A stretch of 6,737 nucleotides of DNA from Planctomycetota bacterium (GTDB taxonomy: Bacteria; Planctomycetota; B129-G9), in NCBI GenBank assembly GCA_030607235.1, contig JAUWEX010000063.1, positions 1 through 6,737 on the forward strand, given 5' to 3'. The position numbers were made by a program, and so were the translations under genes. Below are positions 1 to 5,330 of the stretch, piece by piece (position 1 is the stretch's first letter; every line of letters begins with the position of its first letter). The notes under the pieces are model-generated. The model had not been told where the DNA came from. It did no database searches and saw only the letters and a list, made by a program, of their open reading frames with translations.

Positions 1-809
1 AGTGTGCGCTGTGTCGGCGTATCGCCGAGGACAACCACCCGGATTATTATCACCTGCGGCCGCCGGCTCCCGGCGAGAAGGTCAAGATCGAACTGACCCG
101 TGAAGTGCGCCAGGCCGTAAACATGTCGCGTTTCGAGGCGCCGTACAGGATAGTCGTTATCGAACACGCCGAACTCATGACCGAGGCCGCCCAGAACCAG
201 GTCCTCAAGACCCTCGAAGAGCCGCCCGAGGGCACGGTGCTCATTCTGGCCGCGCCCGGCACCAACGGCCTGCTGCCCACGGTCGTTTCGCGCTGTGTGC
301 CGGTGCGTTTCGGGGCGCTCGGGAGCGAGGAGATTCTCGCGACGCTTGGCGAAAAGGGCGGGGAGGCGGAATGGCTGTCGCTGGCGGCTGCGGGCAGCAG
401 CGAGGCGGCGTTGGCGCTGCGGGAACGCGGTGCATTCGAACTCAACGAGTATTTTCTCGATCGCCTTTCCGTGAAAACCGGCGACTGGGCGGATTTTTCC
501 GAAACGCTTCTGGCCAGCGGCTCCGATTCCGCTTCGACCGCGATGGAGAAGCGCTGGTGGCTGCGCACAAAACTCGATATCCTTACGATGTGCTTTCGGG
601 ACGCGCTTTTCGTGTCTCTGGACATTGCCGACGTGCCGCTGTATAATGAGCGCAACATCTCGAAAGTGAAGAAGATTTGCGGTGCGTTGGGAACCGAAGA
701 AATTCTTGGGGCGCTGGACTATATCGCGGAGTTGCAGGACAAAATCGAAAGCAACCTGAATCCCGAACTGGTCTGCGACTGCCTTGCGCAGCGTCTCTTG
801 TTTGAATAG
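1..809 (+). CDS. holB: DNA polymerase III subunit delta' (5'-truncated by window edge)
   Basis: This is the C-terminal 268 residues of a clamp-loader AAA+ subunit, read in frame from base 3; the true start lies upstream of the window. Delta' helps the DnaX complex load the sliding clamp during replication. The visible protein opens with C-x2-C, the end of the zinc-binding module shared by DnaX and HolB, followed by HPDYYHLRP (about visible residues 12-20), which is typical of HolB rather than DnaX. Next come the Walker-B-like strand RIVVIEHAELM (50-59), TLEEPP (70-75) and LPTVVSRC (91-98, the conserved SRC motif). The C-terminal collar region is divergent, as is usual. The Walker A region is not in the window. 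The next gene, ricT, starts 8 bp after the TAG stop, as in the Bacillus holB-yaaT pair, so the two are probably cotranscribed. A GTG at 105 lies inside the conserved core and is not the start. Confidence 0.93.
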   Translation, partial: CALCRRIAEDNHPDYYHLRPPAPGEKVKIELTREVRQAVNMSRFEAPYRIVVIEHAELMTEAAQNQVLKTLEEPPEGTVLILAAPGTNGLLPTVVSRCVPVRFGALGSEEILATLGEKGGEAEWLSLAAAGSSEAALALRERGAFELNEYFLDRLSVKTGDWADFSETLLASGSDSASTAMEKRWWLRTKLDILTMCFRDALFVSLDIADVPLYNERNISKVKKICGALGTEEILGALDYIAELQDKIESNLNPELVCDCLAQRLLFE

Positions 810-817
810 GTGGCGAA

Positions 818-1861
818 ATGTATATACTGACGGCAAGATACGGCGAGATGCCGGTTGTCGGCGAATTTAAGTGCGAAACGGACGAACTTCAGATGGGGCG
901 GAAGGTGCTGCTGGCGACCGAACGCGGCGTCGAAATCGGGACCGTCCTGAAGCGGCCCGTGGCGGTCGAGGACGAGTCGCGGCAATTGCCCGAAGGCAGG
1001 TTCCTGCGCGTTTGCACCGGCGAAGACTTGAAAAAAGCGAGCGAACAGAACGTCGAATCGGCTTCGCGCGAGTTTTTGCGCTGTCGCGAATTGATAAAAC
1101 AACTCGAACTTGACATGACGCTGGTTCATGTTGAGCATCTGTTCGGCGGCGAGAAGATAGTATTCTACTTCATCGCCGACGGGCGAGTGGATTTCAGGCA
1201 ACTTGTCAAAGAACTCGCCCACGAATACCACACACGCATCGAGATGAAACAGATAGGGGTGCGCGACGAGGCGAAACTCAAAGGCGATATCGAGCACTGC
1301 GGGCAGGAACTTTGTTGCCGCCGGTACATGAACACCTTTGAGCCGGTTACGATGAAAATGGCCAAGAATCAGAAGGCCACGCTTGACCCGGCCAAGATTT
1401 CGGGCCATTGCGGCCGGCTGATGTGCTGCCTGCGTTACGAAAATCACGTCTACGACGAGTTAATGCTCAAACTGCCCAAAAGAGGTTCGCGTATCGTAAC
1501 CCAACGGGGCACAGGCAAGGTTGTCAACTGCGACATCCTTGCGCAGAGGGTTACGATCGAGACCGACGCACGCGTACGGTTGGCCGTGGGAGTGGACGAA
1601 ATAGTCGGTCGTGACGAAAGCACCCCCGAACAGCGCGAGGCGGCCAGAAAATTCGGCCGGCGATCCGAAGGCACATCGAACGGTAAATCCGGCCGCAATC
1701 GCGCCGCCGGCCCCGGCAACGGTAACGGCGGAAAGTCGGAACAGGCCGGTAACGACAAACCCGACAACAAACCCAACGGAGATTCTAAATCCTCGGGGGG
1801 ACGGTCGCGGCGCGGCGGCAGAAATCGCAAAAGAAAAAGGAACCCAAAACCACAAAACTGA
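818..1861 (+). CDS. ricT: PSP1-domain protein RicT/YaaT with basic C-terminal tail
   Basis: A 347-residue PSP1-family protein. In Bacillus subtilis the homologue YaaT/RicT works with YmcA and YlbF (the Ric/Y-complex), carries Fe-S chemistry and assists RNase Y-dependent mRNA maturation; the role in this organism is inferred. The PSP1 core covers about residues 1-215. It contains two cysteine blocks, CGQELCC (C161, C166, C167) and CGRLMCC (C198, C203, C204), joined by FEPVTMKMAKNQ (175-186) and SGHCGRLMCCLRYEN, which is near-diagnostic for YaaT. A small beta region (about 222-263, RIVTQRGTGKVV...) follows. From about residue 275 the protein becomes low-complexity, rich in Asn, Gly and Lys, and ends in an Arg/Lys-rich GGRSRRGGRNRKRKR stretch. 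The B. subtilis protein is about 275 residues, so the tail is an extension. Start: ATG at 818, with AGGTGG at 808-813 ahead of it, overlapping the holB stop. Confidence 0.92.
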   Translation: MYILTARYGEMPVVGEFKCETDELQMGRKVLLATERGVEIGTVLKRPVAVEDESRQLPEGRFLRVCTGEDLKKASEQNVESASREFLRCRELIKQLELDMTLVHVEHLFGGEKIVFYFIADGRVDFRQLVKELAHEYHTRIEMKQIGVRDEAKLKGDIEHCGQELCCRRYMNTFEPVTMKMAKNQKATLDPAKISGHCGRLMCCLRYENHVYDELMLKLPKRGSRIVTQRGTGKVVNCDILAQRVTIETDARVRLAVGVDEIVGRDESTPEQREAARKFGRRSEGTSNGKSGRNRAAGPGNGNGGKSEQAGNDKPDNKPNGDSKSSGGRSRRGGRNRKRKRNPKPQN

Positions 1862-1876
1862 CACGGGATCCGAGAT

Positions 1877-2305
1877 ATGGCTAAAAAGCAAACCAGACGC
1901 TCCATGAGCCTGGAAAAGGCTGTGCGCAAGGTGGCCCGCAAGCACGGCATGTTCGATGCGGAAGCCTACTTCTTCGTTTTCGAGGCATTGCCGGTTGCGC
2001 AAAGAATGGCTCTGGCCAAGCGCCAACCCGATCCCGAAGAGTTTCATGTCTCCGGTCGGGAACTGCTCGACGGTATCCGCCAGTACGCGAAAAAACAGTT
2101 CGGTTACATGTCCCGCAGCGTTTTCGAGGCATGGGGGGTGAGGTCGTCGGAAGATTTCGGGCGGATCGTTTTTCAACTCGTTAGTGCCGAACTGATGCGC
2201 AAGACCGACGACGACAAACTTGAAGACTTCAGAAACGGTTTCGATTTCAAGACCGCCTTCGAAGCCGAGGGCATGTACGACACCGAATGGACGATGAACG
2301 GTTAG
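1877..2305 (+). CDS. Conserved hypothetical protein, Minf_1886 / TIGR04138-like family
   Basis: A 142-residue soluble protein of unknown function. It begins with a short basic leader (MAKKQTRRS), followed by EAYFFVFEAL (29-38), GRELLDGIRQYAKKQFG (60-76), MSRSVFEAWGVRSSEDFG (78-95), IVFQLVSAELMRKTDDD (97-113) and DFRNGFDFKTAF (117-128). From memory these blocks match the Minf_1886-type family found widely in Planctomycetes, Verrucomicrobia and Lentisphaerae, which has no established function. There is no signal peptide, membrane segment or obvious catalytic motif. It starts 15 bp after ricT stops and is probably in the same transcript; the ATG at 1877 has only a weak purine-rich site (CGAG) upstream. 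An internal ATG at residue 10 is possible but no better supported. Its place behind holB and ricT might suggest a nucleic-acid-related job, but that is guilt by association only. Confidence 0.8.
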   Translation: MAKKQTRRSMSLEKAVRKVARKHGMFDAEAYFFVFEALPVAQRMALAKRQPDPEEFHVSGRELLDGIRQYAKKQFGYMSRSVFEAWGVRSSEDFGRIVFQLVSAELMRKTDDDKLEDFRNGFDFKTAFEAEGMYDTEWTMNG

Positions 2306-2316
2306 CGCCCAGGCAG

Positions 2317-2331
2317 TCCGCCTGAGGCGGA
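2317..2331 (+). terminator. Short perfect hairpin after the holB-ricT operon (weak terminator candidate)
   Basis: TCCGCC (2317-2322) and GGCGGA (2326-2331) pair perfectly around a TGA loop, 11 bp after the stop of the 142-residue protein. The stem is only 6 bp and no T-run follows directly; the next T-run is at about 2379-2385. It therefore does not look like a standard intrinsic terminator. It could be a weak terminator, a 3'-end stabiliser, or simply the edge of the adjoining repeat, whose first bases it shares. Confidence 0.35.
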
Positions 2332-2381
2332 GACACGGAGGAAAATCTTCTATCCACAGATTACGCAGATTTCACAGATTT
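2327..2381 (+). repeat. Intergenic repeat block: degenerate CGCAGAG-type copy plus three CRCAGATT 9-mers
   Basis: Two related pieces lie side by side. Bases 2327-2342 match the first 16 alignable bases of the repeat arm at 3315-3330 at 13 of 16 positions, all differences being transitions. Bases 2355-2381 are three tandem 9-mers beginning at 2355, 2364 and 2373 (CACAGATTA, CGCAGATTT, CACAGATTT). These are dispersed-repeat-like sequences, not coding. The rest of the 2306-2490 spacer, including AT-rich 2382-2450 and a T-run at 2471-2477, shows no gene and no promoter I can support. Confidence 0.7.
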
Positions 2382-2490
2382 TTTTAGAATTTCAGGAATC
2401 ACGAATTCATCTGCCTCATGTGGACAGCCTGCAAATCGAAACTTAAATTGCCTTAATCCTCACGGCGCTGTTTTTTTCCGGCACGATTGA

Positions 2491-3294
2491 ATGAGAACGA
2501 TGAGTTTTTCCCGCCTTGATATTTGCGATATTCCGCTTTATCGCTTTTCTGCGCTCGACAATGCCGGGCTTTTGCACGCGGTTACTACCCGCCACGGCCG
2601 AGGCGAAACCCCGTTCGACCTCTCGTTCGTTGCCTCCGATAGTCCCCGGCAGGTTCTTGCCGACAGAAAATTACTCTGCGACGCGCTCGGCGTACCGCTT
2701 TCCGCTCTGACGGTCTGCCGCCAGGTTCACGGCGCGCGCGTGGCGCACGTGGATGCGGAAAATCGCGGCTGCGGCGCGGCGAGTCCCGATACGGCGATCG
2801 CCGACTGCGATGCGATGATTTCGAACGAATCCGGCGCGGCGCTGATGGTGCTGTGCGCGGATTGTCCGGTAACGGCGCTGTGGGACCCGCGCAATCGCGC
2901 GCTGGGTCTGGCGCATTGCGGGTGGCGCGGGGTCGTCGGGGGGATTGTCGCCGACACGATTGCGGCGATGGCCCGCCGATTCGGCACGAAGCCCGGCGAT
3001 CTGATTGCCTGTTGCGGGCCTTCGGTCGGACCGTGTTGCTACGAAGTAAGCGCGGACGTGGCCGACGAATTCGCCACGCGTTTCCCTGACGGCGGATGCG
3101 TGATTGATGATGGCGCGAGGCTTGCGCTTGACCTGCGGGCCGCAGTGCGTACGGCCCTGATGGATTGCGGAGTGTCGCCGAAAAAAATCGAAATATCGGG
3201 CGTTTGTACGAAATGCCACAACGACGAGTTTTTCAGTTACCGTGCCGAAGGCGAGGGGGCGGGGCGGTTCGCTTTCGTCGCCGTAGTACCCTGA
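2491..3294 (+). CDS. pgeF: Peptidoglycan editing factor PgeF (YfiH/DUF152, formerly 'polyphenol oxidase/laccase')
   Basis: A 267-residue protein of the YfiH/DUF152 family. In Escherichia coli this cytoplasmic enzyme removes misincorporated residues from muropeptide precursors; related members act as purine nucleoside-cleaving enzymes, so the exact substrate here is inferred. The signature blocks are all present: CRQVHGARV with His80, DCDAMIS (105-111), VLCADCPVTALWD with Cys125, AHCGWRG with His142, GPSVGPCCYEV (177-186) and CTKCHNDEFFSYR (239-251). His80, Cys125 and His142 fit the family's His-Cys-His zinc site, with the usual 17-residue Cys-to-His spacing. An in-frame TGA sits directly before the ATG at 2491, so the start is there or at the ATG at 2500 (residue 4). 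Neither has a good ribosome binding site. It is the last plus-strand gene before the DUF2971 cassette and converges with it. Confidence 0.92.
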   Translation: MRTMSFSRLDICDIPLYRFSALDNAGLLHAVTTRHGRGETPFDLSFVASDSPRQVLADRKLLCDALGVPLSALTVCRQVHGARVAHVDAENRGCGAASPDTAIADCDAMISNESGAALMVLCADCPVTALWDPRNRALGLAHCGWRGVVGGIVADTIAAMARRFGTKPGDLIACCGPSVGPCCYEVSADVADEFATRFPDGGCVIDDGARLALDLRAAVRTALMDCGVSPKKIEISGVCTKCHNDEFFSYRAEGEGAGRFAFVAVVP

Positions 3295-3311
3295 CGCCGC
3301 GTCGTGTTCTC

Positions 3312-3337
3312 ACCGCAGAGACGCAGAGGACGCAGAG
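3312..3337 (+). repeat. Left inverted-repeat arm, CGCAGAG-type
   Basis: The arm contains CGCAGAG three times, starting at 3314, 3322 and 3331 (period 8 then 9). It matches the reverse complement of 4175-4200 at 23 of 26 positions; the three differences (arm positions 10, 14 and 18) are all A/G transitions. It lies between the pgeF stop and the DUF2971 stop. Confidence 0.85.
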
Positions 3338-3346
3338 ATTTGGAAT

Positions 3347-4144
3347 TCAGAGATCATCTCCTTTTTCTTCCTCTTTTACAACTTTTACCCAATGCGTTCT
3401 TGCTTCCATCTTATCTGCGACTTCCTTGATCCTGTCCTGTTTGTCTTCCGGGGTAATTCCTTCATTTTTGACTATTGCCCGAGAGAACGTTATTTCTTTG
3501 TCCTTTTCCCTGCTTATATTTATATTTTTTGCTACAAGTTTGATCTGTCTCGCAAACACATAATAATTTTGTAGGGACTCACTATCGCTTAATACATCTT
3601 GGGAATTTTCAATTCCCTTAAATGGAGCACCAAAAACAAGGCATTTAATTTCACCGATTGGATGTTTATTGCCTTCTTTTGGGGTCAAAAAACGGTATTC
3701 GTGTTCATGTTCCCATACTGGTGATTTAGTAGTGAGTATTTTGGTAGCCGCTTTATCGCTGTTGTCGTTTTGTTGTATTTTTGGAAAACTATTTGTATAT
3801 TCTATCTTCTCTACTTTACCGCCTTCTATCTTTTTACCAACTTCTATCTCTACCTCAACTGCGACACCCTTGAAACCGTTTGCATAATGACTCCACATAA
3901 GCGGGTTGGAAAATGCCTCTTTGCCGGAAAAAGAACAGATTTTTGTTCTCTTTTTCGACTTGTAGATGTTAGCGATAATTTTGTAATATGGTGTGGTATA
4001 GATACCCTCCATGGGGTCGTTAAGGTCCCAAAAATTTGAACACCAGAATGTGCCGTTTTTCAGTATGTTTTTTAGGCGGCAAAAATCTTTAGCATTTGCA
4101 AGCGGCCTGAATTTATAAAGCCTGATTTTTTTGTTTTCATCCAT
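3347..4144 (-). CDS. DUF2971 family protein, AT-rich, probably acquired horizontally
   Basis: A 265-residue intact protein of the DUF2971 family, whose function is not established. The family pattern is clear: IRLYKFRPL near the N-terminus (8-15), LNDPMEG (41-47), ICSFS (69-73), PLMWSHYANGFKGVAVEV (81-98) and WEHEHEYRFL (144-153). The C-terminal third is rich in Lys and Glu and carries no recognisable motif. No signal peptide or membrane segment is seen. The start is placed at 4144 (MDENKK) because AAGGAG at 4152-4157 is 7 bases from it; the ATG at 4150 would leave a spacer of one base. Codons are strongly AT-biased, unlike every neighbour. It reads in the same direction as asd, whose stop is 73 bp upstream, so readthrough from asd is possible; I see no strong promoter of its own. 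Members of this family are often scattered accessory genes, so a defence or stress role is conceivable but unproven. Confidence 0.85.
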   Translation of the reverse strand: MDENKKIRLYKFRPLANAKDFCRLKNILKNGTFWCSNFWDLNDPMEGIYTTPYYKIIANIYKSKKRTKICSFSGKEAFSNPLMWSHYANGFKGVAVEVEIEVGKKIEGGKVEKIEYTNSFPKIQQNDNSDKAATKILTTKSPVWEHEHEYRFLTPKEGNKHPIGEIKCLVFGAPFKGIENSQDVLSDSESLQNYYVFARQIKLVAKNINISREKDKEITFSRAIVKNEGITPEDKQDRIKEVADKMEARTHWVKVVKEEEKGDDL

Positions 4145-4151
4145 GAACATG

Positions 4152-4157
4152 CTCCTT
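4152..4157 (-). promoter_or_regulatory. Shine-Dalgarno site that sets the DUF2971 start
   Basis: Read on the minus strand this is AAGGAG. Its distance to the ATG at 4144 is 7 bases, which is near optimal, against 1 base to the ATG at 4150. This favours the downstream of the two adjacent in-frame ATGs. Confidence 0.75.
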
Positions 4158-4174
4158 CTGATTTATCCAGGAAA

Positions 4175-4200
4175 CTCTGCGTTCTCCGCGCCTCTGCGGT
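4175..4200 (-). repeat. Right inverted-repeat arm, CGCAGAG-type
   Basis: On the minus strand this reads as three CGCAGAG-like units (the middle one is CGCGGAG) with the same 8 then 9 spacing as the left arm, at 23 of 26 identity. It lies between the asd stop and the DUF2971 ribosome binding site, pointing into the cassette. If asd reads through into DUF2971, this arm would be in the transcript's spacer. Confidence 0.85.
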
Positions 4201-4217
4201 TGATAATCGCAGGCTCG

Positions 4218-5213
4218 CTACAACAGCAATTCCGCGATCTGTACGGCGTTGGTCGCCGCGCCCTTCAGGAGGTTGTCCGAGACGATCCACATGTCCAGCC
4301 CGCATTCCGTCGAGATGTCTTCGCGGATACGGCCGACGAAAGTGCGGTCGTCGTCCGTCGCGGTCGTTTGCAGAGGGTAGAGCGCATTCGCCGGATCGTC
4401 GAGAACGACGATGTTCGGCGTGGCGGCGAGGATTTCGCGCGCCCGCGCGGCGGTCAGTTTTTTTGCGGTCTGCACGTTGACCGCCTCGCCGTGTCCGCGC
4501 ACCACCGGCACCCGCACGGCCGTCGCCGAGACCGTGATTGTGTCGTCGCCGAGGATTTTGCGCGTCTCGTCGACCATTTTCATCTCTTCCTCGGTGTAGC
4601 CGTTTTCGAGAAACGGCCCGATGTGCGGTATGCAGTTGAAGGCGATCTGGTGCGGGAATTTCTGCGGCTTTGTGGGCATGCCGTCGAGCACGTCGCGCGT
4701 CTGCGATTCAAGTTCCATAATCGCCGACCAGCCCGCGCCGGAGACGCTCTGGTAGGTCGCAACCACGATTCGCCTGATGCCGGCCTCGTCGTAAATCGGC
4801 TTGAGCGCGTGAACCATCTGTATGGTCGAGCAGTTCGGATTGGCGATGATGCCCTTGTGTTTTCGCGCGTCCTGCGGGTTGACTTCGGGCACGACCAGCG
4901 GCACGTCCGGGTCCATGCGCCACGCCGAGGAGTTGTCGATGACGACGCAGCCTTTTTTCGCAAAGAGCGGTGCGAACTTTTTGCTTATCGCACCACCCGC
5001 CGAAAACAGCGCGATATCCACGTCGGGTATCGCGTCTTCGCGCAGGGCCTCGACCGCGATCCGGGTTTCGTTGAAATCCAATTTTCTGCCTGCGGAACGC
5101 CTGGAGGCCAGAAGGCGGATTTCGCCGACCGGAAACCTGCGCCGGATAAGCGCGCTTATCATCTCCGCGCCGACCGCGCCGGTCGCGCCGACGACTGCTA
5201 TTCTTTTTGACAT
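4218..5213 (-). CDS. asd: Aspartate-semialdehyde dehydrogenase
   Basis: A 331-residue cytoplasmic enzyme that reduces aspartyl phosphate to aspartate semialdehyde with NADPH, the branch point for diaminopimelate/lysine, threonine and methionine. The N-terminal nucleotide-binding loop is GATGAVG (9-15), with SAGG (71-74) after it. The catalytic cysteine is Cys128 in NPNCST. YQSVSGAG (154-161) follows, then RVPVVRGHGEAV with Arg234 and His241, the substrate-binding and acid/base residues. The end, WIVSDNLLKGAATNAVQIAE, is the canonical C-terminal block. Position 242 is Gly where most relatives have Ser (GHSE). Length is normal. The start at 5213 is supported by AGGAGG at 5218-5223, four bases upstream, and by a promoter at 5241-5269 giving a leader of about 20 bases. 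It is divergent from the hydrolase-purN pair and may read on into the DUF2971 gene. Confidence 0.96.
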   Translation of the reverse strand: MSKRIAVVGATGAVGAEMISALIRRRFPVGEIRLLASRRSAGRKLDFNETRIAVEALREDAIPDVDIALFSAGGAISKKFAPLFAKKGCVVIDNSSAWRMDPDVPLVVPEVNPQDARKHKGIIANPNCSTIQMVHALKPIYDEAGIRRIVVATYQSVSGAGWSAIMELESQTRDVLDGMPTKPQKFPHQIAFNCIPHIGPFLENGYTEEEMKMVDETRKILGDDTITVSATAVRVPVVRGHGEAVNVQTAKKLTAARAREILAATPNIVVLDDPANALYPLQTTATDDDRTFVGRIREDISTECGLDMWIVSDNLLKGAATNAVQIAELLL

Positions 5214-5240
5214 AGTGCCTCCTGAATTGGTTTGCGCGCG

Positions 5241-5269
5241 ATTATAGCATCGTCCGCCGCTATCGGCAA
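5241..5269 (-). promoter_or_regulatory. Sigma70-like promoter for asd
   Basis: On the minus strand, TTGCCG (5264-5269) and a perfect TATAAT (5241-5246) are separated by 17 bases. Initiation would be expected near 5234, about 21 bases before the asd ATG, with the AGGAGG site inside that leader. The evidence is consensus match only. Confidence 0.7.
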
Positions 5270-5281
5270 GCGGGCCTTGCC
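5265..5281. promoter_or_regulatory. Palindrome spanning the -35 boxes of two divergent promoters
   Basis: GGCAAG (5265-5270) and CTTGCC (5276-5281) form a perfect 6-bp inverted repeat around a 5-base centre. The left arm overlaps the -35 of the asd promoter and the right arm overlaps the -35 of the hydrolase-purN promoter. It could be an operator for a dimeric regulator controlling both sides, or just a by-product of two similar -35 boxes facing apart. Confidence 0.4.
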
Positions 5282-5304
5282 TGCGTGGATTGTGGTGTTA
5301 TAAT
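5277..5304 (+). promoter_or_regulatory. Sigma70-like promoter for the C26 hydrolase-purN pair
   Basis: TTGCCT (5277-5282) and a perfect TATAAT (5299-5304) are separated by 16 bases. Initiation is expected near 5311, giving a leader of about 20 bases to the ATG at 5331. This also argues against a TTG start at 5304, which would lie in the -10 box. Confidence 0.7.
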
Positions 5305-5330
5305 TGCGCCTTCACGGAACGGAGACCCGC

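Larger units (their letters stand above)
3312..4200. mobile_element. Candidate repeat-bounded cassette carrying a DUF2971 gene
   Basis: Two 26-bp inverted arms (3312-3337 and 4175-4200) enclose a single AT-rich gene. The gene stops 9 bp inside the left arm and its start region lies about 20-30 bp inside the right arm, so there is hardly any other DNA in the unit. Outside the arms, pgeF ends 17 bp to the left and asd ends 17 bp to the right. Base composition falls sharply inside compared with the GC-rich genes on both sides. I see no transposase and no convincing target-site duplication. A mobile or once-mobile unit is inference from the architecture; independent insertion of two common repeats around a foreign gene is the alternative. 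Confidence 0.4.

Noticed and set aside
719..1447. A 242-codon minus-strand open frame across the holB end and ricT
   Set aside because: It lies opposite the strongly conserved RicT cysteine region and shows no recognisable motif.
1460..2176. A 238-codon minus-strand open frame across ricT's tail and the Minf_1886-type gene
   Set aside because: It is antisense to two genes with recognisable family blocks and has no domain of its own.
2355..2381. The tandem 9-mers as a CRISPR array
   Set aside because: Units are only 9 bases with no spacers and no cas genes nearby.
2440..2477. T-run at 2471-2477 as an intrinsic terminator
   Set aside because: The bases before it form at most a 3-bp stem, so there is no credible hairpin.
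3770..4039. A plus-strand open frame inside the AT-rich region with Phe/Tyr/Leu-rich, membrane-like sequence
   Set aside because: Hydrophobic runs here are the complement of Lys/Glu-rich codons in DUF2971, which has clear family motifs and a ribosome binding site.
3300..4215. Target-site duplication flanking the repeat-bounded cassette
   Set aside because: The short sequences just outside the two arms do not match each other in direct orientation, so I cannot claim a transposition scar.
4131..5210. A 359-codon open frame on the plus strand antisense to asd, longer than asd itself
   Set aside because: Its product is an Arg/Asp/Val-rich shadow of a GC-rich gene and matches no family I know, while asd on the other strand has every catalytic motif, a ribosome binding site and a promoter.
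5304..5330. TTG at 5304 as an upstream start for the C26 hydrolase
   Set aside because: It falls in the TATAAT box of the predicted promoter and has no ribosome binding site; the ATG at 5331 has GGAG at a good distance.
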